Below are positions 23,170-31,292 of a stretch of 47,586 nucleotides of DNA, one piece after another. The notes below the pieces were generated by a model. It did no database searches. It was not told the origin of the DNA and was given only the letters and a program-made list of their open reading frames with translations. The DNA lies in NCBI GenBank assembly GCA_031402225.1, contig JANNSD010000041.1, positions 1 to 47,586 of the forward strand, read 5' to 3'. Position 1 is the stretch's first letter, and every line of letters begins with the position of its first letter. The position numbers and the translations under genes are program-made. Source of the DNA: JAGGAG01 sp031402225 (GTDB lineage Bacteria > Gemmatimonadota > Gemmatimonadetes > Gemmatimonadales > GWC2-71-9).

Positions 23170-23852
23170 CGCGCGCTCGCCGTGATCATCGGTTCGGTGC
23201 GCGTCGCGCGGTCGCGCGCCGCCACGGTCGAGCGGGTCCGCTCCACCGCCATCGGCTGCACGTCGGCCGGCCGGCCTCCGAACGCCACGAGCGCGTCCCG
23301 GAGGATCACCCCGACTTCATCGCCGCCCGGAACCGACCGCAGCATGGGCTCCGGGCGGTTGAGCCGCCACGGGCGCGCGTAGGGCCAGAGCTGCGAGTAC
23401 GGGATGCGCTCTTCACCGGACAGGGACAGCGCGAAGTCGACGGTGCCGTCGCGGTGGCGCTGGGTATCGACCTTGTCGATCAGGCGGAACGGGATGTTCA
23501 CCGTACCGGACACGACCATGCCAACCTTGAGGACGACCCGCCGGTCGGTAATGGCATACACCGTGGTACGGGCGCTCAGCCACGCCAGCAGCAGGGACAA
23601 CCCCGCCGCCAGCAGGCCGAGGGCAAAAACCGATGCGGCGGCGACCATGACCGTGGGCGAAGGCTGCCGGTTGGCGACACCGGCCACCACCCGGATCAGG
23701 GCAAGCACGCCGAAGTAGACCAGCACGGTGCGGACGTGAAACGCCTGTCGCGCGAGGGAGGCGAACGAGGGGCGCCCCTCCCAGCGGACGCGCTCGCCCG
23801 GAGGCAGCGGCGCGTCGATGCCCTGGATTCGCTCGCCGCCGACGTAGCTCAT
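23166..23852 (-). CDS. puhB: Photosynthetic complex assembly protein PuhB
   Basis: 228 aa membrane protein with two hydrophobic segments (around residues 40-60 and 70-90) flanking short loops, then a bacterial PH-like domain: TTVYAITDRRVVLKVGMVVS and INIPF-like NIPFRLIDKVDTQRHRDG. The family motif PYSQLWPYARPWRLNRPEPM is intact. It acts as an RC assembly factor. The ATG overlaps the puhA stop by four bases and its own stop overlaps puhC, so puhA(C)-puhB-puhC are tightly coupled. Confidence 0.93.
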   Translation of the reverse strand: MSYVGGERIQGIDAPLPPGERVRWEGRPSFASLARQAFHVRTVLVYFGVLALIRVVAGVANRQPSPTVMVAAASVFALGLLAAGLSLLLAWLSARTTVYAITDRRVVLKVGMVVSGTVNIPFRLIDKVDTQRHRDGTVDFALSLSGEERIPYSQLWPYARPWRLNRPEPMLRSVPGGDEVGVILRDALVAFGGRPADVQPMAVERTRSTVAARDRATRTEPMITASAR

Positions 23853-24379
23853 TGGAATGCAGGCTCCGTACGGCTGGGGGTGGCGTACAGGTACCCGCCG
23901 GCGTAATAGGCGGCAATGCGGTCTTCCTCGAGCAGCGTCACCTGGTCACTGGTGCGCGTGCCCGGCACCTCGGCAAACTGCGCCGCGGTGATCGACTTCA
24001 CCTGCACATCGCGCTGCGCCGGTGAGAAGAGCGCGCAGGCGACCGGCAGCAGGACCTTTCGACCGTTCGCCGCGACCGCCACCTCGAGATAGACGATGTG
24101 GGGCTCGGAGCGATCGACCCACACGTCAATCACCGTGCCCGCCGTGGCCCCGTCACATCCCGAAACGGTGAATCCACGCGGATCGGGGTCGCGCGGCTCG
24201 ATGAAGAAGTCGGTGACAACCCGCATGGGGACGATCTTGGCTGCACCGCCGATCGTGAGATCCGGCCGGTCCTGCCGCTCCGCGTACGCCGCTGGACCGA
24301 GGCCGCTCAGGAGCGGGTTGCCGGTCGGCTCGATCGGGTTGTTGATGTTCCTCGCCTTGGGGATGGGCGGGTAGCTCAT
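23849..24379 (-). CDS. puhA: Reaction centre H subunit, cytoplasmic part (split PuhA)
   Basis: 176 aa carrying only the cytoplasmic region of RC-H: PTGNPLLSGLGPAAYAERQD, GGAAKIVPMRVVTDFFIEPR, DPDPRGFTVSGCDGATAGTV, and the C-terminal VTLLEEDRIAAYYAGGYLYA. The transmembrane helix normally at the N-terminus is encoded by the preceding separate gene. Its own ribosome site GGAG lies six bases before the ATG. It is in the same frame as the TM gene, separated by one TGA and 13 codons. Part of the minus-strand puh block; the stop overlaps puhB. A functional H would have to assemble from two chains. Confidence 0.9.
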   Translation of the reverse strand: MSYPPIPKARNINNPIEPTGNPLLSGLGPAAYAERQDRPDLTIGGAAKIVPMRVVTDFFIEPRDPDPRGFTVSGCDGATAGTVIDVWVDRSEPHIVYLEVAVAANGRKVLLPVACALFSPAQRDVQVKSITAAQFAEVPGTRTSDQVTLLEEDRIAAYYAGGYLYATPSRTEPAFQ

Positions 24380-24418
24380 GAGTTGCTCCAGTCCAGGGTT
24401 CGCGATCAGGTCAGGGTA

Positions 24419-24607
24419 TCAATGCGGCAGCTTGCGCTGCTTCGGCTCCGGCACCGGCCATCCCGTCTTGGTACCGCCGCTATCGTTTTCGAGCGGATAG
24501 CCTTCCCGGTGATCCTCCCGGCGGAGGTAGTACACCAGCCCGAAAAAGAATATCCAGAAGCCCCAGATCGCCAGCTGCGCAACGTCGATGTATTCCGACC
24601 CGATCAT
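24419..24607 (-). CDS. puhA: Reaction centre H subunit, transmembrane part (split PuhA)
   Basis: 62 aa. It corresponds to the N-terminal membrane anchor of PuhA: YIDVAQLAIWGFWIFFFGLV, then YYLRREDHREGYPLEND, and ends in KQRKLPH, where full-length H proteins continue into an LPHGG-like loop. The stop TGA (24421-24419) interrupts an otherwise continuous frame into the downstream part. GGAGGG lies just upstream of the ATG. Not a random fragment: the helix and the following basic/acidic motif are fully conserved. Confidence 0.9.
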   Translation of the reverse strand: MIGSEYIDVAQLAIWGFWIFFFGLVYYLRREDHREGYPLENDSGGTKTGWPVPEPKQRKLPH

Positions 24608-24650
24608 GTTCCCTCCGTGGTTGGCACAACAGGTCTTTCACGGCCCAAGT

Positions 24651-26087
24651 CTATCCTGGCAACTCCGCCAGGCCGAACGGTTCCGACGATTCCCGGGGCT
24701 CATAGCGCGACGCCGGCAGGACGAGCGGCGCCAGGGTGATGACGGCCAGGAAGAGCGCCACAATTTCGAGGTGATAAATGATGGTGTAGCCGATTGCCGG
24801 TCCGGTGAGGGCCGGGCCGAGCGCGCCACGCTCGGCCAGGCCGGCAATGGCATCGCGGAGGATGCCACCGAACGCCACCGCAGTACCGGCGGCGGTCGCC
24901 TGAACCGCGCCCCAGGCGCCGAGCACCAGGCCAGCGCCATCCCCGGCGCCCAGGGCCATGGCGACGGATAGGGTGCCGACACCGAAGAGTCCGGCGCCGA
25001 AGCCGATGCCCACGACACCGGCGCAAAAGAGGGCAGCCGACCCGAACGGCGACGCCAGGGTCACCGCGGCAAAGGCGAAGGCGCCCACGACGGTACCCCA
25101 GGCCGCCAGTCGGTTCGCGTCGTAGCCGCGTGCCAGGCGTCGGGCGGCCAAGGCGAGGGCGCCGATGGCACCCGCGCCCATGAGGGCCGTGAGCAGGCTC
25201 GTCTGCCCCACCGCGAGCCCGAGTACCTGCGCCCCGTAGGGCTCGAGCAAAATATCCTGCATGCTGAAGCCGATTGTACCGAGCGCCACGGCGGCGAGCA
25301 GTCGGACGGCGTGTCGATTGGCGGTGAATTTCGCCCAGGCCTCGCGGAACGGGATGCGGGGCGGGGGATTCTGCGCGCGCTCCCGGTTCCGGGGTTCCTG
25401 CCCCCACAGCGCCGAGATATTGAGGCAGGCCGTGAGCATCGCACAGCCCTGCACGACCGCCACCAGCTGGGTGTGGCTGTACTGGCGCAGCGCCAACCCG
25501 AGGAAGATGGCGCTCATCACCGTTCCCAGCAGGAGCATCAGGTACATCAGGGCCACCACCCGCGGGCGCGTCTTCTCGTTGGCCAGGTCGGTGGCGAGCG
25601 CCAGGCCCGCCGTCTGCACAGTGTGGGCGCCGGCGCCGGTCATGAGGAAGGCCAGCGCCGCCCCAATGCGGCCGGGCAGCATGGAGCCGTCCTTGTCGCC
25701 GTTGAGCAGGATGAGTGCAAATGGCATGATGGCCAGGCCGCCGAACTGCAGCAGCGTGCCATTCCAGAGGTACGGTACCCGGCGCCAGCCGAACGCGGAG
25801 CGGTGCGTGTCGGAGCGATACCCGATCAGTGCGCGGGCCGGGGCCAGCAGGAGTGGAATGGCGACCATCACGGCGACGAGTGATGCCGAGACCCCGAGCT
25901 CCACGATCATGATGCGGTTGAGCGTGCCGGCCATGAGCGTCACGGCCAGCGCGACCGAGACCTGGAACAGTCCCAGGCGCAGCAGGCGGCTCAGCGGCAG
26001 CTCATCCGTGGCGGCATCGGCGAATGGCATCCGGGCCAGCAGCGCGCCCGACATCAGGCGAAGGGGGCTCCGGCTTGGCATCCTCAC
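24651..26087 (-). CDS. lhaA: LhaA, PucC-family major facilitator for LH1 assembly
   Basis: 478 aa polytopic membrane protein (about 12 hydrophobic segments) of the BCD/PucC family. Conserved blocks: RLGLFQVSVALAVTLMAGTL, NRIMIVELG, GYRSDTHRSAFGWRRVPYLW, ALATDLANEKTRPRVVALMY, GFSMQDILLEPYGAQVLGL. It probably handles BChl delivery or LH1 assembly. GTG 26087 overlaps the bchM stop (GTGA) and has GGAG eight bases upstream; ATG 26081, two codons later, is the alternative. The frame stays open into bchM but that part is not LhaA sequence. Confidence 0.94.
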   Translation of the reverse strand: MRMPSRSPLRLMSGALLARMPFADAATDELPLSRLLRLGLFQVSVALAVTLMAGTLNRIMIVELGVSASLVAVMVAIPLLLAPARALIGYRSDTHRSAFGWRRVPYLWNGTLLQFGGLAIMPFALILLNGDKDGSMLPGRIGAALAFLMTGAGAHTVQTAGLALATDLANEKTRPRVVALMYLMLLLGTVMSAIFLGLALRQYSHTQLVAVVQGCAMLTACLNISALWGQEPRNRERAQNPPPRIPFREAWAKFTANRHAVRLLAAVALGTIGFSMQDILLEPYGAQVLGLAVGQTSLLTALMGAGAIGALALAARRLARGYDANRLAAWGTVVGAFAFAAVTLASPFGSAALFCAGVVGIGFGAGLFGVGTLSVAMALGAGDGAGLVLGAWGAVQATAAGTAVAFGGILRDAIAGLAERGALGPALTGPAIGYTIIYHLEIVALFLAVITLAPLVLPASRYEPRESSEPFGLAELPG

Positions 26088-26794
26088 CGCGTCAGCTCCA
26101 GGGCCTGTGATGTGTAGAACCCACGGGAGACACGTTCGGTACGCCCCCGACGCCACGGCGCCAGCGCTGGTTCTGCGCCCAGGAGCCGGGCGAACCGGGC
26201 CGGGGCAACCGGTTCCACCGCGGGTGAGCGATCGCCGCGGGGGAAGAGCTTCCCCACGGCGCCCATGGCTGCCAGCATCGGGTTGGACGGCACGAAGGTC
26301 ATGACGATGCCACGGCGCACCCGCGGTGCGACGCGCGCGAGCGCCGCGACGGCGTCGGCCGGCCGGTAATGAATGAGCGAATCCATCGCTACCATGTAGT
26401 CGAACTCGCCGAAGCACACGTCGAGCATGTCCCCGGAGCGGAACTCGACGTGGTCCTTGAGGTCCGCCGGCGTCCGCTCGGCGGCCAGCGCTACCAGCGT
26501 GGGCGACAGATCCACCGCCACGACGTGCGCGCCGCGCCGGGCCAGTGCCATCGCCATCTGGCCCGGGCCGCAGCCCGCATCGAGCACCCGCATGCCGTGC
26601 AGGTCGGGCGGCAGCCAGCCCGCCAGCAGCGCCCGCATCCGGTCGCGGCCTTCGCGCACGGTGGCCCGGATGCGGCTCACCGGGGCATCGGAGGTGAGCC
26701 GCGCCCACGCATCGGATGCGGTGCGGTCGAAATAGGTGGCGATCCAGCTCCGCCTGGTCGCGTAGGAATCGGGTGTCGCCATGCCGGCCGTCAT
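26084..26794 (-). CDS. bchM: Mg-protoporphyrin IX O-methyltransferase
   Basis: SAM-dependent methylation of the Mg-protoporphyrin C13 propionate, just before AcsF. SAM site VLDAGCGPGQMAMALARRGA; family blocks YFDRTASDAWARLTSD, FDYMVAMDSLIHYRPADAVA, GKLFPRGDRSPAVEPV and the C-terminal VSRGFYTSQALEL. ATG 26794 lies one base after the bchL stop; a TTG three codons upstream (26803) and ATG 26782 are alternatives. ~236 aa. Its end overlaps lhaA. Confidence 0.95.
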   Translation of the reverse strand: MTAGMATPDSYATRRSWIATYFDRTASDAWARLTSDAPVSRIRATVREGRDRMRALLAGWLPPDLHGMRVLDAGCGPGQMAMALARRGAHVVAVDLSPTLVALAAERTPADLKDHVEFRSGDMLDVCFGEFDYMVAMDSLIHYRPADAVAALARVAPRVRRGIVMTFVPSNPMLAAMGAVGKLFPRGDRSPAVEPVAPARFARLLGAEPALAPWRRGRTERVSRGFYTSQALELTR

Positions 26795-26795
26795 G

Positions 26796-27704
26796 TCAGT
26801 CAAAACCCAGCAGGTCGAAGATCTCGCGGTCCTTGAGTGACGTCGGCGCCAGCGGTTCGGTGCCGTCGAGGAGCTTCTGCGCCAGTGTCAGGTATTCCTG
26901 CAGCAGCGCCTCGAGTTCGGGACTCGACTCCATCTCGAAGAGCGTGCACTTCTTGAGACGGCTGCGGCGCACCACGTCCATGTCGGGGAAGCGCGCCAGT
27001 ATCGGCAAGCCCACCCGGCTGGTGAACTTCTCGATCTGGTCGGTGCTGGCGCTGCGGTTCGCGACCACGCCGGCCAGCCGCACGTTGTAGTTCTTCGCCT
27101 TGGCACTGATCGCCTGCACGATCCGGTTCATGGCGAACACCGAATCGAAATCGTTGGCCGTGACGATGAGGCAGCGATCGGCGTGCTGCAGCGGTGCCGC
27201 GAAGCCGCCGCACACCACATCGCCCAGCACGTCGAAGATCACGACGTCGGAATCTTCCAGCAGGTGATGCTCCTTGAGGAGCTTGACGGTCTGGCCCACC
27301 ACGTAGCCACCGCAGCCGGTGCCCGCCGGGGGCCCGCCCGCCTCGACGCACTTGACGCCATTGTAGCCGTCAAACGCAAAGTCCTCCGACCGCAGCTCCT
27401 CGGTGTGGAAGTCGACGCCCTCGAGGATGTCGATGACCGTCGGCACCATCCGCTTGGTGAGGGTGAAGGTCGAGTCGTGCTTCGGGTCGCAGCCGATCTG
27501 GATCACCCGCTTGCCGAGCTTCGAGAAGGCGGCCGACAGGTTGGACGAGGTAGTGGACTTGCCGATGCCGCCCTTGCCGTAGACGGCGAGGACCAGGGCA
27601 TTGCCCACCTTGATGTTCGTGTCCATGTGCACCTGCAGACTGCCCTCGCCATCGCCGCGCATGGGCACGGAACCGACAACGGGCAGTGATCGGACTGCGG
27701 TCAC
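26796..27704 (-). CDS. bchL: Light-independent protochlorophyllide reductase iron protein
   Basis: NifH-like ATPase of dark-operative protochlorophyllide oxidoreductase (DPOR), donating electrons to BchN-BchB. P-loop VYGKGGIGKSTTSSNL (residues ~41-55), DPKHDSTFTLT, cluster cysteines Cys131 (GTGCGGYVV) and Cys165 (DVVCGGFAAP), and C-terminal SRLKKCTLFEME. GTG start with AAGGAG six bases upstream; the first ~30 residues are a variable extension. 302 aa. Gene order bchH-bchL-bchM is canonical. Confidence 0.97.
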   Translation of the reverse strand: MTAVRSLPVVGSVPMRGDGEGSLQVHMDTNIKVGNALVLAVYGKGGIGKSTTSSNLSAAFSKLGKRVIQIGCDPKHDSTFTLTKRMVPTVIDILEGVDFHTEELRSEDFAFDGYNGVKCVEAGGPPAGTGCGGYVVGQTVKLLKEHHLLEDSDVVIFDVLGDVVCGGFAAPLQHADRCLIVTANDFDSVFAMNRIVQAISAKAKNYNVRLAGVVANRSASTDQIEKFTSRVGLPILARFPDMDVVRRSRLKKCTLFEMESSPELEALLQEYLTLAQKLLDGTEPLAPTSLKDREIFDLLGFD

Positions 27705-27718
27705 GGGAAGCTCCTTCC

Positions 27719-30700
27719 TCAGGAAAGCACGCCCTCGAGCCGGTCCTCGAGCTCGGCGCTGGCCTCGCGCAGGGCATCGAGTGTCGTCTCGTCGGGCTGC
27801 CAGAATCCGCGGTCATGCGCCTCGAGCAGGCGCTGCGAAAGCCGCACGGCGGCGTGGGGATTGAGCGCCGCCAGGCGTTCCCGCATCTCGCGGTCGAGCA
27901 CAAACGTGTTGGTGGTCTGGGTGTAGACCCACTCGGGCACCGTGCCAGTGGTCGCCGACCAGCCCAGCGTGTTCGTCACATGCACATCGATTTGCCGCAC
28001 GCCTTCGTAGCCGTGCTTCAGCATGCCCTCGTACCACTTGGGGTTGAGGAGCCGGGTCCGCGACTCGAGGCTGACCTGCTCTTCCAGCGTACGCACCTGC
28101 CCAGCCCCCCGGGTCTGGTCGCCGATGTAGACCGGAACCTTGCGGCCGGCCTTTTCCGCGACCTTCGCGATGGCCCCGAGGGATTCGTAGTAGTAGTCGA
28201 TGTCGGTGACGCCCAGTTCTACCGAATCGAGGTTCTGGTAGGCGCAGTCGCTGCTCGCCAAGGCGCGCGCCAGCATCTTCGGCGCGGGGAGGCTCCGGCC
28301 CGACGGGCTGTAGGCGAAGCCCTTCCGCTGCACAAAGGTGTCAGCCAGCTCGCCGTCGTCCTGCCAGGTGCCGCTGTCCACCAGGTGGTTCACGTTGGAC
28401 CCGTACGCGCCCTCGGCATTGGAGAAGACCCGCAGCGCGGCGGTCTCCAGGTCGCAGCCCAGCGCCGCCATGTGCTCGAGCGCATGCTTGCGAACCAGGT
28501 TCTGTTCCGCCGGCTCGGTAACGGACGCGGCGAGCCACGCCGCCTCCGCGAGGAGCTTGACCTGCAGCGGGAGCAAGTCGCGGAAGATGCCGGACAGGGA
28601 GAGCACCACGTCGATACGGGGGCGGCCCAGTTCCTCGAGCGGCACGAGCTCCGCGCCAGCCAGCCGCCCCAGGCCATCGATGCGCGGCCGCGCGCCCATG
28701 AGGGCGAGCGCCTGCGCAATCGGCCCGCCCTCGGTCTTCATGTTGTCGGTACCCCAGAGCACCATCGTCACCGTCTCCGGCAGCGCGCCGGCCGTCTCGA
28801 TGTGCCGGGCGAGCAGACGCTCCACCTGCCGCCGCCCGTCTTCCATCGCGAAGGCGGTCGGCATGCGGTACGGGTCAAAGCCGTACAGGTTGCGTCCGGT
28901 CGGCAGGACCGACGGATTGCGCAGCACGTCGGCGCCGGGCGCCGCCGGAATGAACCGCCCGTCGAGCGCCCGGAGCAGCGCCGGCAGTTCGTGATCGACG
29001 CGCAGCAGTGCATCCACCTTGTCGAGGTCGGCGCCGCCGCCGGCACCGGCGCCCTCGCGCAGGATGTCCAGCAGCTCCCGGCGTTCGTCATCGGTCGGGG
29101 GGGTCCCCACCACGTGCAGCCCGCACGGAATAAGCGCGTCCTCCATTTCCCGGAGCCGGAGCCGCAGCGCCTCGACCTTCGCAGCGCCGGTGCCATTCCA
29201 GGAGGGCGCCGCGGCCACGAGGTCGAGCTGCGCCGCCTGGGCCTGGATCACCTCCTGCAGCGTCTCGCGCTCGTCGGTGGCGCGCGGGTCGAGCCCGCGC
29301 CAGCGATCGACGGTGCTCCGCAGGTCGGCGAGGCCCCGATAGAGGCCCGCATGCGTGATCGGAGGCGTGAAGTAGGACACCAACGTCGCCAGGCCGCGCC
29401 GCTTCGCGATGGTGCCTTCGCTGGGGTTGTTGCTGGCATACAGGTAGATGTTCGGCACGTCACCCAGCAGCCGGTCGGGCCAGCAGGTGCTGCCCAGGCC
29501 CACCTGCTTGCCGGGCATGAACTCGAGCGAGCCGTGGGTGCCGAAATGCAGGTAGGCATCCACCCGCTCGTCCTCGCGCAGCCAGCGATAGAAGGCCGAG
29601 AAGGCGTGGGTCGGCGCGAAGCCGCGCTCGAACAGGAGCCGCATCGGATCGCCCTCGTATCCCACGGAGGGCTGCACGACGACGAGCACCTCGCCAAAGC
29701 GCGCACCGAGCACGAAGATCGACGAGCCATCCGACTGCTGCCGCCCGGGTGCCGGTCCCCACTGCTTCTCGATGTCCGCCAGATAGCGCTCGCGGCGCAC
29801 ATGATCGTCGGCGGGAATGCGGGCCAGCACGTTCGCGGCCGCACCGAACGCATCCGCGTTGCCCTTCGTCACCTGCTCTCGCAACGCATCCACCGATGCG
29901 GGAACCTCGACGCGGTATCCCGCCCGCGCCATGGCCGTGAGCAGGTTGAACACCGACTCGAAGACGCCGAGGTACGCCGCGGTGCCGGTGTTGCCGGCGT
30001 TGGGTGGAAAGTTGAACAGGACGATCGCCAGCTTGCGCTCCGTCGGCTGCTTGCGGCGAAGGGCGATCTGCATCGCCACCCGCCCGGCCAGCCGCTCAAC
30101 CCGGTCGGGGATCGCCGCATAGGCATGCCGGCCGTTGGAGCGGCCACCGAACACCACGGGCGATATCCCGCCATCCAGCTCGGGGATCGCCACCATCAGC
30201 GTCGCCTCGATCGGGCTGAGCCCGCGCGCGTCCTGCTCCCATTCACCGATCGTCGCGAATTCGAGCGCGGGCATCGCAAAATACGGAACGTCGAGGTCGC
30301 CGAGCACCTGACGCGCCGCCTCGGCATCGTTGAACGCCGGGCCACCCACCAGCGAAAACCCGGTGAGGGACACGAGGGCGTCGATGGCGGTCGTGCCACG
30401 CTGGTCGCGGAAGTAGCGCGCGATGGCGGGTCGGCCGTCGAGCCCCGCGGCGAACGCCGGGACGACCGTGAGGCCGCGAGCCTCGAGCGCCCGGATGACG
30501 CCGTCGTAGTGCGCGGTGTTGCTGCCGAGGAGATACGACCGCATGAGCAGCAGCCCGACGCGACCGTTGGTGCCCCGGTCGGGAAGCGCAGCGAGTGACT
30601 CGGTGAGGTGCAGCCCGGGGAGGTCGGGGTGATACAACCCAGTCTCCGGATACTCGACTGGCGCCGCGGCCTCCGCCACACCCTTCGCGCCGCCGTAGCG

Positions 30701-31288
30701 TGTCGCCAGCAGCCGCACCAGGTTCACGAGGTTTTCCTCGGAGCCGGCCAGCCAGTACTGCATGATCATGTAGTAGGCACGTACGTCCTGTGCGGTGCCG
30801 GGGATGAAGCGAAGCAGCTGGGGAATGCGCTTGAGCTGGCGCATCTGCGCCTCGCCGGTGGACTGGCCCGGCTTGCCGGCGCCGCCCAGCCGCTTCAGGA
30901 TCGCGATCGGCGACCATGCGCTCGGGCTGGCCGGCGCGCCCTTGCCCTCGCCACCGCCCTTGCCGCTCATCTGGAACTTGCCCATGCGGGTCTGCCGCAT
31001 CACCGAGCCGGAGGACATGAGGCACACGACCGCCTTTGCCGCGTCGCGGCGCGCCACGATCGTCGGGAGGATCGCGTTGATCTGCTCCTCCACGAAGAGG
31101 TGCGTCGCGACGATAATGTCGGCCTGGGCGACCGCGGCACGCGCCCGCTCGGCTGCCAGCCCCTCGCCCCACGTCGCGGCGATGTGCAGCGACACCTCGA
31201 GCCCCGGCATCTCGCGCAGGAGGCGGGACGCGGCGGCATCGAACGCGGCAGTGAGGTGTGCGTCGAGGGTGAGGATGGCGATGCGCAT
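27719..31288 (-). CDS. bchH: Magnesium chelatase subunit H
   Basis: Large porphyrin-binding catalytic subunit of Mg chelatase, 1189 aa, cobN/chlH family. ATG 31288 gives MRIAILTLDAHLTAAFDAAA, the proper N-terminus, four bases after bchB. Conserved landmarks: THLFVEEQINAILPTIVARR, CLMSSGSVMRQTRMGKFQM, HFGTHGSLEFMPGKQVGLGS, YLYASNNPSEGTIAKRRGLA, and near the end NTLGWSATTGTVPEWVYTQT. It works with BchI and BchD encoded at 5270-8031 on the other strand. A gene this large in the middle of the operon needs continued antitermination or internal promoters; none is obvious. Confidence 0.98.
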   Translation of the reverse strand: MRIAILTLDAHLTAAFDAAASRLLREMPGLEVSLHIAATWGEGLAAERARAAVAQADIIVATHLFVEEQINAILPTIVARRDAAKAVVCLMSSGSVMRQTRMGKFQMSGKGGGEGKGAPASPSAWSPIAILKRLGGAGKPGQSTGEAQMRQLKRIPQLLRFIPGTAQDVRAYYMIMQYWLAGSEENLVNLVRLLATRYGGAKGVAEAAAPVEYPETGLYHPDLPGLHLTESLAALPDRGTNGRVGLLLMRSYLLGSNTAHYDGVIRALEARGLTVVPAFAAGLDGRPAIARYFRDQRGTTAIDALVSLTGFSLVGGPAFNDAEAARQVLGDLDVPYFAMPALEFATIGEWEQDARGLSPIEATLMVAIPELDGGISPVVFGGRSNGRHAYAAIPDRVERLAGRVAMQIALRRKQPTERKLAIVLFNFPPNAGNTGTAAYLGVFESVFNLLTAMARAGYRVEVPASVDALREQVTKGNADAFGAAANVLARIPADDHVRRERYLADIEKQWGPAPGRQQSDGSSIFVLGARFGEVLVVVQPSVGYEGDPMRLLFERGFAPTHAFSAFYRWLREDERVDAYLHFGTHGSLEFMPGKQVGLGSTCWPDRLLGDVPNIYLYASNNPSEGTIAKRRGLATLVSYFTPPITHAGLYRGLADLRSTVDRWRGLDPRATDERETLQEVIQAQAAQLDLVAAAPSWNGTGAAKVEALRLRLREMEDALIPCGLHVVGTPPTDDERRELLDILREGAGAGGGADLDKVDALLRVDHELPALLRALDGRFIPAAPGADVLRNPSVLPTGRNLYGFDPYRMPTAFAMEDGRRQVERLLARHIETAGALPETVTMVLWGTDNMKTEGGPIAQALALMGARPRIDGLGRLAGAELVPLEELGRPRIDVVLSLSGIFRDLLPLQVKLLAEAAWLAASVTEPAEQNLVRKHALEHMAALGCDLETAALRVFSNAEGAYGSNVNHLVDSGTWQDDGELADTFVQRKGFAYSPSGRSLPAPKMLARALASSDCAYQNLDSVELGVTDIDYYYESLGAIAKVAEKAGRKVPVYIGDQTRGAGQVRTLEEQVSLESRTRLLNPKWYEGMLKHGYEGVRQIDVHVTNTLGWSATTGTVPEWVYTQTTNTFVLDREMRERLAALNPHAAVRLSQRLLEAHDRGFWQPDETTLDALREASAELEDRLEGVLS

Positions 31289-31292
31289 GGTG

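Noticed and set aside
24380..24421. puhA as a pseudogene
   Set aside because: Both halves are conserved, each has a ribosome-binding site, and no frameshift is present; a working two-part H subunit is more likely.
26088..26708. In-frame N-terminal extension of lhaA
   Set aside because: This part lies inside bchM in another frame and shows no PucC-family sequence.
27686..30598. Long plus-strand open frame (970 codons) opposite bchH
   Set aside because: It is antisense to the well-conserved bchH; its His/Arg/Gln/Gly-rich translation has no domain, and GC-rich codon use creates such shadow frames.
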